Assembly: GCA_965658745.1 (NCBI GenBank)
Contig: CBFHTK010000009.1
Location: 81,624-145,623 of the forward strand
DNA: 64,000 bases
Reading direction: 5' to 3'
Source of the DNA: JAHDFB01 sp965658745
GTDB lineage: Bacteria; Bacteroidota; Bacteroidia; Chitinophagales; Saprospiraceae
Part shown: piece by piece, positions 8,567 to 16,343 of the stretch
Position numbering within the stretch: the first letter of the stretch is position 1
Layout: each line of letters begins with the position of its first letter
Program-made: the position numbers and the translations under genes
The notes under the pieces: model-generated
Database searches by the model: none
What the model saw: the letters and a program-made list of their open reading frames with translations, nothing else
Told to the model about the DNA's origin: nothing

Positions 8567-9523
8567 CTATTGCATATACTTTGAATAGAAATATTCGGCT
8601 GCGATTAAATCTTCGAGTGAATGTCCCACAGATTTAAATGTCGTTATATCCGTATTTTTTTGACGACCATTTACTTTTTTCGTACACAATCCAAATAGAT
8701 CTCCTTGAATATCTGAGTTTGAAATGACACCATCTTGAAGTGGAAGAAATATGTCACCGCTTTCACGCAGCCCACTTTCTAGGACATCAACATATATTTT
8801 GCTCTTTCTCATAAGCTCGTCGTCCGATTCTCGCGTTGTGGGTTTGTAAGAACCTACTAGATCAATATGTTGACCATCATTAAGCATTTTTCCGAAGATT
8901 AGTGGGGTAGGGCTCAAGGTAGCCGAACTTACAATATCTACCGGACCAATGTAATCATCAATATTGGTTACGGTTTGGATATGAATGCCTTCTGCCGATA
9001 AACGATCTTTGATGGTATTACTTTTCTTCTGATTTCTGCCCCAAAGGAAAATATCCTTTATTGGACGCACCGCCATATGTGCACGAATTAACTCTGGTGC
9101 CAAGGCTCCATTCCCAATCATTAGCATCGAACTTGAGTCGATTTTAGACAAATACGAGGAGGCTAGGGCAGAAGTTGCTGCAGTCCGCTTTGCTGTCAAT
9201 GCTTTTGCGTCTAGAATAGCTTTGAGAACACCTGTTTCTGAATCAAAAAATACATATGTTCCTTGGATCGAAGGGAGATTTTTGGAATGGTTGTGTGGAT
9301 TCACTGTAACTATTTTAACACCGGAATTTCCCATTTTATTCCATGCTGGCATCATGAGCAGGGTAGTGGCCTCACCACCACTTCTATGCGTGTAGTTTTG
9401 ATGGATCCTTGGAGGTATTATTAAGTCATTATTGCAGAATCCCGTTTCAAGCTCGGCAATCAATTCTGGATAGTCCGTATTTTGATTGATAAAAGTTTCG
9501 TCTATGTAATTGATTTGGCTCAC
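8567..9523 (-). CDS. lhpI: ornithine cyclodeaminase/mu-crystallin family protein, likely delta1-pyrroline-2-carboxylate reductase
   Basis: 318 residues with the family core: GVKIVTVNPHNH near residue 70, LTAKRTAATSALA near 110-120, and a Rossmann motif GNGALAPELIRAH around 137-149 for NAD(P)H. Family members include ornithine cyclodeaminase, alanine dehydrogenase and pyrroline/piperideine-2-carboxylate reductase. The following gene is a predicted trans-3-hydroxyproline dehydratase, so the reductase role (pyrroline-2-carboxylate to L-proline) is the best inference. The pair forms a tight two-gene unit. A TATATTTG on the minus strand (9529-9536) fits the Bacteroidota -7 consensus but would leave almost no leader, so I do not call it a promoter. 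Confidence 0.75.
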   Translation of the reverse strand: MSQINYIDETFINQNTDYPELIAELETGFCNNDLIIPPRIHQNYTHRSGGEATTLLMMPAWNKMGNSGVKIVTVNPHNHSKNLPSIQGTYVFFDSETGVLKAILDAKALTAKRTAATSALASSYLSKIDSSSMLMIGNGALAPELIRAHMAVRPIKDIFLWGRNQKKSNTIKDRLSAEGIHIQTVTNIDDYIGPVDIVSSATLSPTPLIFGKMLNDGQHIDLVGSYKPTTRESDDELMRKSKIYVDVLESGLRESGDIFLPLQDGVISNSDIQGDLFGLCTKKVNGRQKNTDITTFKSVGHSLEDLIAAEYFYSKYMQ

Positions 9524-9931
9524 TAGTTCAAATATAAGTGATTGCCAATTGACAATTATTATAGCTGTTTTAAATTACTTCAAAATGGATTTCTAGTTTA
9601 TGTAAAGCTAATAGTTGATATGTTTTTCTGGCTAATGTGTACTGTAAAAACGCCAAAAACCGCCATTTACATATAATAAAATAAATTAATATGATAATTT
9701 GTCAAATAAGCTTTTGCAGGAACCCGACAATTTGTTACATTTACAACATCGCTTAATTATTCACTACATTTAAATCTACTAATTACATGCTAGTATTAGG
9801 AATTGGAGGGGCTTTGATCGTTGCAGGAGTTATTGCAGTAAATTTCGACAAGCTTGTCAGAAATTTTTAGGAAGCCAAAAAGTATATCTTCCATTTTAAG
9901 AATATGTAGACTAACATTAGACTGAAGCAGC
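9524..9931. other. intergenic stretch between lhpI and the small Cys-rich membrane protein gene
   Basis: About 400 AT-rich bases. The only candidate content is a 27-codon plus-strand open frame at 9787-9870, listed separately. I see no hairpin terminator. Confidence 0.5.
9787..9870 (+). CDS. possible 27-residue hydrophobic peptide
   Basis: An ATG-started frame encodes MLVLGIGGALIVAGVIAVNF followed by a short basic tail and TAG. The Gly/Ala/Val/Ile-rich stretch would make one membrane helix with a positive C-terminus. There is no clear ribosome binding site, which is normal here, and no terminator follows. It lies in otherwise empty sequence antiparallel to its neighbours. It could be a small membrane peptide or a chance frame. 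Confidence 0.25.
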   Translation: MLVLGIGGALIVAGVIAVNFDKLVRNF

Positions 9932-10171
9932 TCAAGCTGTTCCGATAGAAGGGAGACTCGAATCTCGTCGGTTTTCTTCTGGATTTTCACAGATTTCATC
10001 TGGACCTTTTCCGCACACATTACAATTTCCAAACTTATCCTTTACCATAGGATTATTACTCGAGCATGTTCCTCTGAACTCGTTGCCAGTGAAAATATGA
10101 CGGATATTAATCAAAGCAAAACTAATTGCGAATGTTCCAAAAATGATTGCGAAAATATAGACAAATGACAT
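9932..10171 (-). CDS. small membrane-anchored Cys-rich protein
   Basis: The 79-residue protein has one N-terminal membrane helix (about residues 4-24) and a soluble part with four spaced cysteines: GTCSSNNP near residue 35, then CNVCGKGPDEIC at about 50-61. The combination of an N-terminal helix, a CSSNNP motif and a CxxCG-like motif matches a small family I have seen in many Bacteroidota, usually annotated as a membrane or secreted protein without a known role. The cysteines could bind a metal or form disulfides. It precedes mazG downstream on the same strand by about 100 bases in reverse order, so co-transcription with mazG as the first gene is possible. Confidence 0.6.
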   Translation of the reverse strand: MSFVYIFAIIFGTFAISFALINIRHIFTGNEFRGTCSSNNPMVKDKFGNCNVCGKGPDEICENPEENRRDSSLPSIGTA

Positions 10172-10274
10172 GTGTACGATTTCTTGTTAAGCTAAAGGAC
10201 AAAGTTAGTAAATGCTGAAGGTTCTCTCAGCTCATTCACTAGATATTTATAACGTACTGAACTGAATTCTTGTT

Positions 10275-11048
10275 CTATCTGTCAGCATCTTTGTTGATTT
10301 TCTTGGCATCGTTCCATAAAACATCCATTTCTTCTAGTGTCATATCTTTTAAAGGCTTCTGTGCTTCAGCCTCGATATGTTCAAAACGGAACTTAAATTT
10401 CTTATTTATTTTTTCAAGCGCAGTCTCAGGATCTACATTGATGAATCGAGCATAGTTGATTAAAGAGAATAGAACATCTCCAATTTCTTCCTCGATATCT
10501 GCTTGAGACTTCGTTTCAATCGCCTCGTTGAGTTCCGTGATTTCTTCTTGAACTTTTGACCATACCTCTTCCAATTTGTCCCACTCAAAGCCAACTTGAG
10601 CCGTTTTCTCCTGCATTCTGTAAGCTTTGACCATTGCAGGAAGGCTATTTGGAACACCTGACAATACTGATTTCTTACCTTCTTGAAGCTTTAGTTGTTC
10701 CCAATTTTTTTTGACTTCTTCTTCATCAGCTACTTCTACCTCTCCATAAATATGTGGATGTCTGTGCACTAGCTTGTCACAGACTTCATTTAATGCATCA
10801 GCAATGTCCCACTCATTTGTTTCTGATGCAATCTTGGCGTAGAAAACCATATGTAGCATGAGGTCTCCCACTTCTTCCTTGATACCCTGAACGTCTTGTT
10901 CTAGAATAGCATCAGCAAGTTCATACACCTCTTCAATGGACAACATCCTTAGACTATCGAAAGTCTGTTTCATGTCCCATGGACACTTAGCTCGCAAGTC
11001 GTCCATTATATCAAGAAGCCTATTGAAGGCAACTAGTCGCTTATCCAT
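10275..11048 (-). CDS. mazG: nucleoside triphosphate pyrophosphohydrolase MazG
   Basis: 257 residues, the usual length of the two-domain MazG. It hydrolyses (d)NTPs to monophosphates and pyrophosphate and acts in nucleotide-pool cleaning and the stringent response. The N-terminal domain begins with LLDIMDDLRAKCPWDMKQT and contains the Mg-binding EEVYEL helix with a following EEVGDLMLHMVF. The C-terminal domain repeats the pattern with EEIGDVLFSLINYAR. The start ATG at 11048 fits the family start. Downstream is the small Cys-rich membrane protein gene, about 100 bases away. Confidence 0.95.
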   Translation of the reverse strand: MDKRLVAFNRLLDIMDDLRAKCPWDMKQTFDSLRMLSIEEVYELADAILEQDVQGIKEEVGDLMLHMVFYAKIASETNEWDIADALNEVCDKLVHRHPHIYGEVEVADEEEVKKNWEQLKLQEGKKSVLSGVPNSLPAMVKAYRMQEKTAQVGFEWDKLEEVWSKVQEEITELNEAIETKSQADIEEEIGDVLFSLINYARFINVDPETALEKINKKFKFRFEHIEAEAQKPLKDMTLEEMDVLWNDAKKINKDADR

Positions 11049-11220
11049 TCTTGTTTTTTGCTGCGAAGGTATGGCATTTTTGTTTATTTGAGATCCGCAT
11101 TTTGACTCTTATTTTCGAACCTTCATTTTAAGAAATGTTTTAACATGCAAGTAAAACCTTACCAGCGATTTTCAAGCCATCGATGATTGTTTAGTCAGAA
11201 CAACTGCTTTATCAAGTACC

Positions 11221-11685
11221 TTAAAGAAGGTTTTTTAATGCCAAGCAAGTTCCCAGGTGCATAGCTTCATGCACATTATTGAATCGGATGGCATCTTGAA
11301 TTGATGTGAGTGTCATGTTGTAACTAGTAGTATAGGTCTTGTAACTTTGAAATATTCCGTTTTCGTAGTCGCTTTTGAGTTGATCTTGTGTGGATTGAAG
11401 AGATTTTAGAAGAAAGTCGAGCTCCTCTTTTGAAATCGCTTGGTTGGCATCTGGTCTTGTTCCTTTTCTGTATTTCTCTATATATACATTATCGAGATGC
11501 ATCGGCAGTCCACTGAGTTTATAACATAGAATTTGCTGCGTTACAATCACGTGTCCGAGATTCCAAATTAGGTTATTATTCATTTTAGGCGGAACTAGAT
11601 TTACTTGCTCCAGCGTAAAAGTGGATATGAGTTTCTGAATGTTGTCTCTTGTGATTTGTAGTATTCGAAAGTCAGTGTCTAACAT
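11221..11685 (-). CDS. DinB-like protein
   Basis: The 154-residue all-helical protein has the DinB/YfiT-like layout: WNLGHVIVTQQ near residue 41 supplies the first metal histidine, and NVHEAMHLGTCLALK near the C-terminus supplies two more. Members are putative metal-dependent hydrolases or transferases, several of which use bacillithiol or related thiols; the substrate here is not readable. The gene stands alone on the minus strand, divergent from rpsO. Confidence 0.75.
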   Translation of the reverse strand: MLDTDFRILQITRDNIQKLISTFTLEQVNLVPPKMNNNLIWNLGHVIVTQQILCYKLSGLPMHLDNVYIEKYRKGTRPDANQAISKEELDFLLKSLQSTQDQLKSDYENGIFQSYKTYTTSYNMTLTSIQDAIRFNNVHEAMHLGTCLALKNLL

Positions 11686-12075
11686 GGACAGTAGTTTTTA
11701 ACAAATATGCGATAAAATTCTTTGCGAATTGATCTAAATTCCTAGATCTTCGATGCAAACAATTGGCTTTTGGAGTTTGCTTAGATGCATCTGTTTCTAA
11801 CATGAAACATATGATTGCTGGGAGAAGGACTATCAGTACCAAAATGATTATATCTTTATATCCTAGGATTAAGTTTGTATCGAGATCTTAAACATACCAT
11901 TAACCAAGGTAACCTGAAATAGTGCCAGTGTCATTTGTTGCTTGTGTCTAGATCTGAGAACTTTGAATTGTACTATTATTAAGAGAAAATAAAAGCTAAG
12001 TGATTCAATTAATTTTACTACTTTTGTGCTCGCTATAAATGATTGTAGTATCACTAATGGTAAAATTTAAAAACA
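11686..12075. other. intergenic region upstream of rpsO
   Basis: About 390 AT-rich bases between divergent genes. There is no convincing open frame. It should contain promoters for the DinB-like gene and rpsO, and possibly an S15 autoregulatory leader, but I cannot see a defined pseudoknot. Confidence 0.5.
12019..12026 (+). promoter_or_regulatory. possible -7 box of the rpsO promoter
   Basis: TACTTTTG fits the Bacteroidota -7 consensus TAnnTTTG and lies 50 bases before the rpsO start. No good TTTG -33 box stands at the right distance, so this is tentative. Confidence 0.3.
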
Positions 12076-12351
12076 ATGGCAGTTTATTTAACAAAAGAAA
12101 AAAAGCAAGAAATTTTCGCCGAGTACGGGGGAAATGCTAACAATTCAGGTTCTACAGAAGGGCAGATCGCTCTTTTTACTTACAGAATCAACGGTTTATC
12201 CGAGCACCTTCGAGCAAACAAGAAAGATCACTCTTGTAGAAGAACACTTTTGTCACTAGTTGGTAAAAGAAGAAAACTTCTAGCTTATTTGGCAAGTAAA
12301 GATATTAACAAATATCGTGATCTTATCGCCAAGTTGGGAATACGGAAATAA
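12076..12351 (+). CDS. rpsO: 30S ribosomal protein S15
   Basis: 91 residues, against the usual 88-90. It binds the central domain of 16S rRNA early in 30S assembly. Recognisable features are the GSTEGQIALFTYRINGLSEHL stretch, the KDHSCRRTLLSLVGKRRKLLAYL helix with its conserved basic residues, and the C-terminal RDLIAKLGIRK. It precedes pnp as in many bacteria, but a terminator hairpin separates them, so pnp may be transcribed by readthrough or from its own promoter. Confidence 0.98.
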   Translation: MAVYLTKEKKQEIFAEYGGNANNSGSTEGQIALFTYRINGLSEHLRANKKDHSCRRTLLSLVGKRRKLLAYLASKDINKYRDLIAKLGIRK

Positions 12352-12370
12352 GAAGAAATTTTAATTTACG

Positions 12371-12405
12371 AGAGGGGTGCCATAACGGTTCCCCTTTCTT
12401 TTTAG
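12371..12405 (+). terminator. terminator-like hairpin between rpsO and pnp
   Basis: AGGGG at 12373-12377 pairs with CCCCT at 12391-12395, extended inward by GCC/GGT pairing across a mismatch, with loop ATAAC and followed by TTTCTTTTT. It may attenuate transcription from rpsO into pnp or serve as an RNA processing site, as in the enterobacterial rpsO-pnp unit. Confidence 0.7.
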
Positions 12406-12497
12406 CGGTCTTGGATGGAGCGAATCAATTATACCCAAAATTGATTCATGTAAGCGGTTTTCTCCATCTATTTTTTTAAACAGATATATAAATTTTT

Positions 12498-14627
12498 ATG
12501 GGACAAATTCCAATCACTAGTTCGTTCAATTTACCCAACGGACAAGAAGTGATCATTGAAACGGGTAAACTAGCTACACAGGCTCACGGGTCAGTAGTAG
12601 TAAGAGTAGGAAATACGATGTTATTTGCATCTGTAGTTTCTGCAACTAAAGCGAAAGAAGGTCAGTCTTTCTTTCCTTTATCAGTAGATTATCAAGAGAA
12701 ATTTGCTTCGGCAGGTCGAATTCCTGGTAATTTCTTCAAACGAGAAGCAAGACTTTCAGATTATGAAATTTTGACTTCAAGATTAGTAGATAGAGCGATT
12801 CGTCCTCTATTTCCAAATGGCTATATGCACGAAACTCAGGTAATCATTAACTTGATTTCTGCTGAAGAAGATGTAATGCCTGATGCTTATGCAGCATTGG
12901 CTGCAAGTGCTGCACTAGCTGTAAGTGATATTCCTTTCCAAGAGGCTCTTTCCGAAGTGAGAGTTGCTAAAATCGGAGGTACATATCAGATCAATCCTAA
13001 GAAATCAGAATTAGCAGATGCTACATTGGAAATTATCGTTGCGGCGACGATGGATAATGTGATGATGGTAGAAGGTGAGGCTAAAGAATGTATGGAGAGT
13101 GAATTGGTAGAAGCGATCAAAATCGGACATGACGCTATCAAAACACAAATTGAAGCTCAGAATGCACTTGCTCAAAAGGTAGGTGATAAAGCATTAATCA
13201 AGCGTGAATTCGTAGAGCATGAAATCAATCCAGAAGTACTTGAACTAGTAAAGTCCATGACTGGTGATGCTATCTACAAAGTAGCAAAAGGTGCTTTAGA
13301 TAAAAAATCAAGAAAAGACCAGTTCTCTGAGATTCACGAAAATCTTAAAACTGAACTGGAAGAGAAAGGAGAAGAATGGTTGGAGGAGCATGGTGAAGAT
13401 GCTAATCTAGCATTCGGAAAACTGAAGAAAGATATCATTCGTGAAATGGTCTTGTCAGAAGGTGTGCGTCTTGATGGGCGTCCATTGGATCAAGTAAGAC
13501 CAATCTGGACGGAAATAGGTTACTTGCCTTCTCCACACGGATCAGCGATCTTTACAAGAGGTGAAACTCAAGCATTGACGACATTGACTTTGGGAACAAA
13601 GCTTGATGAGCAAATGATTGATACAGCTCTTGATCATTACTTCGAGAAATTTATACTTCACTACAATTTCCCAGCTTTATCAGTAGGGGAAATCAAGCCT
13701 ATGCGTGGCCCAGGTCGACGTGAGGTAGGACATGCTGCTTTGGCTGCACGTTCATTGAGACAAGTATTGCCAGATGAGAATGCATATACGATTCGACTTG
13801 TTGCTGATGTACTAGAATCAAATGGTTCTTCTTCAATGGCAACTGTTTGTTCAGGTTCTATGGCATTGATGGATGGTGGTATCAAAATTAAAGCACCAGT
13901 TTCAGGTATTGCAATGGGAATGATCGCTGATGGTGATCGAATTGCAGTATTATCTGATATCCTTGGAGATGAAGATGCTTTAGGAGATATGGATTTCAAA
14001 GTGACAGGTACTGAAAAGGGTATCACTGGATGTCAAATGGATATCAAAATTGACGGACTTCCTTACGAAACTTTAGAGAAGGCTTTAAGTCAAGCTAAAG
14101 AAGGAAGACTTCATATTTTGGGAGAAATGGCTAAGACGATTAGCGCACCAGCTGCAGATCTTAAAGATCATGCACCACGTATCACTGAGATGAGAATTGA
14201 TAAGAGCTTCATCGGAGCTGTAATCGGTTCAGGTGGAAAAGTGATTCAAGAGCTTCAAGAAGTTACTCAGACTACTATTACTATAGAAGAAGTGGGTAAC
14301 GAAGGAGTTGTGAAGATCAGTAGTAGCAATAAAGCGAACATCGATGCAGCTGTAGCTAAAATTGAGCAGATTACACATGTTCCTGAAGTTGGAAATGTAT
14401 ATGATGCAAAAGTAGCTTCTGTTATGCCATATGGTGTATTCGTTGATTTCTCAGGTCAAAGCGGACTTCTGCATGTTTCTGAAATTTCGCATGAAAGAGT
14501 TAATGACGTAAGTAAAGTTTTCAAAGAAGGTGATTCTGTGAAAGTTAAGCTTATCGGAATTGATCCAAAGACGAAGAAATTCAGATTATCTGCTAAAGTA
14601 TTGTTGGACAAACCAAAAAGAGATTAG
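12498..14627 (+). CDS. pnp: polynucleotide phosphorylase
   Basis: 709 residues, full family length. It is a 3'-5' phosphorolytic exoribonuclease and RNA degradosome component. The order is RNase PH domain 1 (about 15-145), an alpha-helical linker, RNase PH domain 2 (about 320-530, with MRGPGRREVGHAALAARSL and SNGSSSMATVCSGSMALMD), a KH domain with GAVIGSGGKVIQELQ near 575, and an S1 domain at the end (GNVYDAKVASVMPYGVFVDF). All catalytic-domain landmarks are intact. A strong terminator follows. Confidence 0.98.
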   Translation: MGQIPITSSFNLPNGQEVIIETGKLATQAHGSVVVRVGNTMLFASVVSATKAKEGQSFFPLSVDYQEKFASAGRIPGNFFKREARLSDYEILTSRLVDRAIRPLFPNGYMHETQVIINLISAEEDVMPDAYAALAASAALAVSDIPFQEALSEVRVAKIGGTYQINPKKSELADATLEIIVAATMDNVMMVEGEAKECMESELVEAIKIGHDAIKTQIEAQNALAQKVGDKALIKREFVEHEINPEVLELVKSMTGDAIYKVAKGALDKKSRKDQFSEIHENLKTELEEKGEEWLEEHGEDANLAFGKLKKDIIREMVLSEGVRLDGRPLDQVRPIWTEIGYLPSPHGSAIFTRGETQALTTLTLGTKLDEQMIDTALDHYFEKFILHYNFPALSVGEIKPMRGPGRREVGHAALAARSLRQVLPDENAYTIRLVADVLESNGSSSMATVCSGSMALMDGGIKIKAPVSGIAMGMIADGDRIAVLSDILGDEDALGDMDFKVTGTEKGITGCQMDIKIDGLPYETLEKALSQAKEGRLHILGEMAKTISAPAADLKDHAPRITEMRIDKSFIGAVIGSGGKVIQELQEVTQTTITIEEVGNEGVVKISSSNKANIDAAVAKIEQITHVPEVGNVYDAKVASVMPYGVFVDFSGQSGLLHVSEISHERVNDVSKVFKEGDSVKVKLIGIDPKTKKFRLSAKVLLDKPKRD

Positions 14628-14657
14628 AATTCGTTCTTAGTCTTTTTGAAACATAAT

Positions 14658-14693
14658 AAATCCCAAGTCTTGTTATAAGGCTTGGGATTTTTA
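14658..14693 (+). terminator. Rho-independent terminator of pnp
   Basis: Perfect ten-base inverted repeat, AAATCCCAAG at 14658-14667 with CTTGGGATTT at 14681-14690, with further CTT/AAG pairing in the loop and ending in a T-run. It lies 30 bases after the pnp stop. Confidence 0.9.
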
Positions 14694-14894
14694 GTTGCAT
14701 TCCAGTTACCAGTGCAGATATACAATGTCGATTTCATCAGAGACTAGTTGGTAGTTCGTCAGATTTTCAGTGATTTTCGGCGATATATTCGTTATAACTG
14801 AATTTCTTGTCTCCAATTATGATTTATATATTGTAAATTTATGATAGCACAAGCATTCTTTAAACGCTTGTATATCAATAGATAAAACTTAGAA

Positions 14895-15326
14895 ATGATG
14901 ACTGAAGCAAGTTTTGAACCCAAAGTAATAATTCACAATACACCAATTATAGCAGATCGAATCAAGTCAGCTTTAATAGATTCAGTTGTTCTTGTTGGAC
15001 TTATGTTCATAGCATTTTATGCATTAAGCTTTTTTGGAATAGAATCAGGTCTAATAAAAGGTGTTCTTTTTGTTTTGATATTTCTCTACGAACCTATTAT
15101 GGTTTCCTTTTCACAGACAATTGGTCAACGATTCATTGGTATAAGAGTGGTTGGGCAGAAAACAGAGGTGGATGCAGACGTACAAAGTATCGGACTTTTT
15201 AGCTCCATTGTAAGATATATCGTGAAGCTAATTCTAGGTGTGCTATCACTTGTGACCATCAATTTTGATGAACAATCCCGCGCTATTCACGATAAGTTGG
15301 TTCGCTCGATTGTCATTAGAGCCTAA
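14895..15326 (+). CDS. RDD family membrane protein
   Basis: 143 residues with the RDD layout: an Arg in ADRIKSALIDSVVL near residue 21 with Asp in the same first helix, then a second membrane helix, the conserved GQRFIGIRVV loop near 75-85, and RAIHDKLVRSIVI at the end. These proteins are predicted transporters or envelope proteins; some were reported to act in Na+ or H+ exchange, but the function is open for most. The gene stands alone between the pnp terminator and a methyltransferase. Confidence 0.85.
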   Translation: MMTEASFEPKVIIHNTPIIADRIKSALIDSVVLVGLMFIAFYALSFFGIESGLIKGVLFVLIFLYEPIMVSFSQTIGQRFIGIRVVGQKTEVDADVQSIGLFSSIVRYIVKLILGVLSLVTINFDEQSRAIHDKLVRSIVIRA

Positions 15327-15500
15327 TGGATGGCTTTAAGGGAAGAATAGAATTTTTGGATTTAATTCTTCCTCCAATTGCATACAGTATGTGAACTTCC
15401 TTATCATTAAAAGCATTAATAATTTTGAATTTTCAACCTTTAGTCTGTTTATTGGTGAAGTACTTTGCTTTATGAAAATTTTAGAAATACGAATTCAACT

Positions 15501-16118
15501 ATGAATGTGAATCGAGAGAAACATTGGGAAACAGTCTACGAAACTAAGAATCCAAGCCAAGTAAGTTGGACGCAAAAAATACCGAAAACTTCGCTGGAAT
15601 TTATCCGTTCATTCGGACTTGAGAAGAGCGCAAAAATAATAGATATTGGAGGCGGTGACAGCCATCTTGTTGATTATCTACTTGATGATGGATTTGAGAA
15701 TGTTAGTGTTCTTGACATTTCTTCAAAAGCACTTGAAAAAGCAAAAGCCAGACTTGGAGAAAGGGCCAATCAAGTAACTTGGATCATGTCAGACATTACT
15801 CAGTTTGAACCCAGTATGACTTTTGATGTATGGCACGATAGAGCAACTTTTCATTTTCTGACAACGAGTGAAGAAATCGAGAAATATTTGGACACTGCTA
15901 GAAATTCTGTAAATGGATTCTTGACGCTTGGAACATTTTCGACTGATGGGCCAAAAAAATGTAGTGGCCTTGAAGTAAAGCAATACAATGAAGAAGCATT
16001 GATATCTGAACTATCAAATGGATTTGAAAAAATTAGATGCCTTTCAGAAGACCATTTAACACCATTTGGCACCAAGCAGAATTTCTTGTTTTGTAGTTTT
16101 AAAAGAAAAGTGAATTGA
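15501..16118 (+). CDS. class I SAM-dependent methyltransferase
   Basis: I chose the ATG at 15501 (205 residues, MNVNREKHWETVYETK) rather than the TTG at 15465, because NREKHWETVYETK is where the family normally begins. SAM-binding motif I is IIDIGGGDSHLVDYLLDDG, with an acidic residue after the next strand (VLDISSKAL); motif IV follows as FDVWHDRATFHFL. The HDRA motif is typical of the thiopurine-type/UbiE-like small-molecule methyltransferase branch common in marine bacteria. The substrate is unknown. No operon partner is evident. Confidence 0.85.
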   Translation: MNVNREKHWETVYETKNPSQVSWTQKIPKTSLEFIRSFGLEKSAKIIDIGGGDSHLVDYLLDDGFENVSVLDISSKALEKAKARLGERANQVTWIMSDITQFEPSMTFDVWHDRATFHFLTTSEEIEKYLDTARNSVNGFLTLGTFSTDGPKKCSGLEVKQYNEEALISELSNGFEKIRCLSEDHLTPFGTKQNFLFCSFKRKVN

Positions 16119-16343
16119 TTTTTTTTACTAGTAGGTCTTCATTTATAGAAGATCAATAGAGTAAAAGGTAACTTTCGATATTTTTCTTATTTTAGAATTT
16201 AGAGAAACTTGTATGATGCTTGATCAATTTCATGTACTGCCTAATTTTACGGTTCTAAATAACTTTGGAATATTCTAGTATTGGGCTTGTATACTTGTTC
16301 TATGCAATCATAAACCTATCAACTTAACATCAAAAAAAATATA

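Noticed and set aside
9796..10032. 78-codon frame overlapping the Cys-rich membrane protein gene
   Set aside because: The overlapping frame has a clear membrane helix and spaced cysteines, so this one is a shadow.
13661..14026. Long open frame on the strand opposite pnp
   Set aside because: It lies wholly inside the well-conserved pnp gene and its translation is Ser/Pro/Ile-rich without motifs; it is an antisense shadow.
15465..15500. TTG start giving a longer methyltransferase
   Set aside because: The extra twelve residues have no family counterpart, and the ATG at 15501 matches the usual NREKHWE start.
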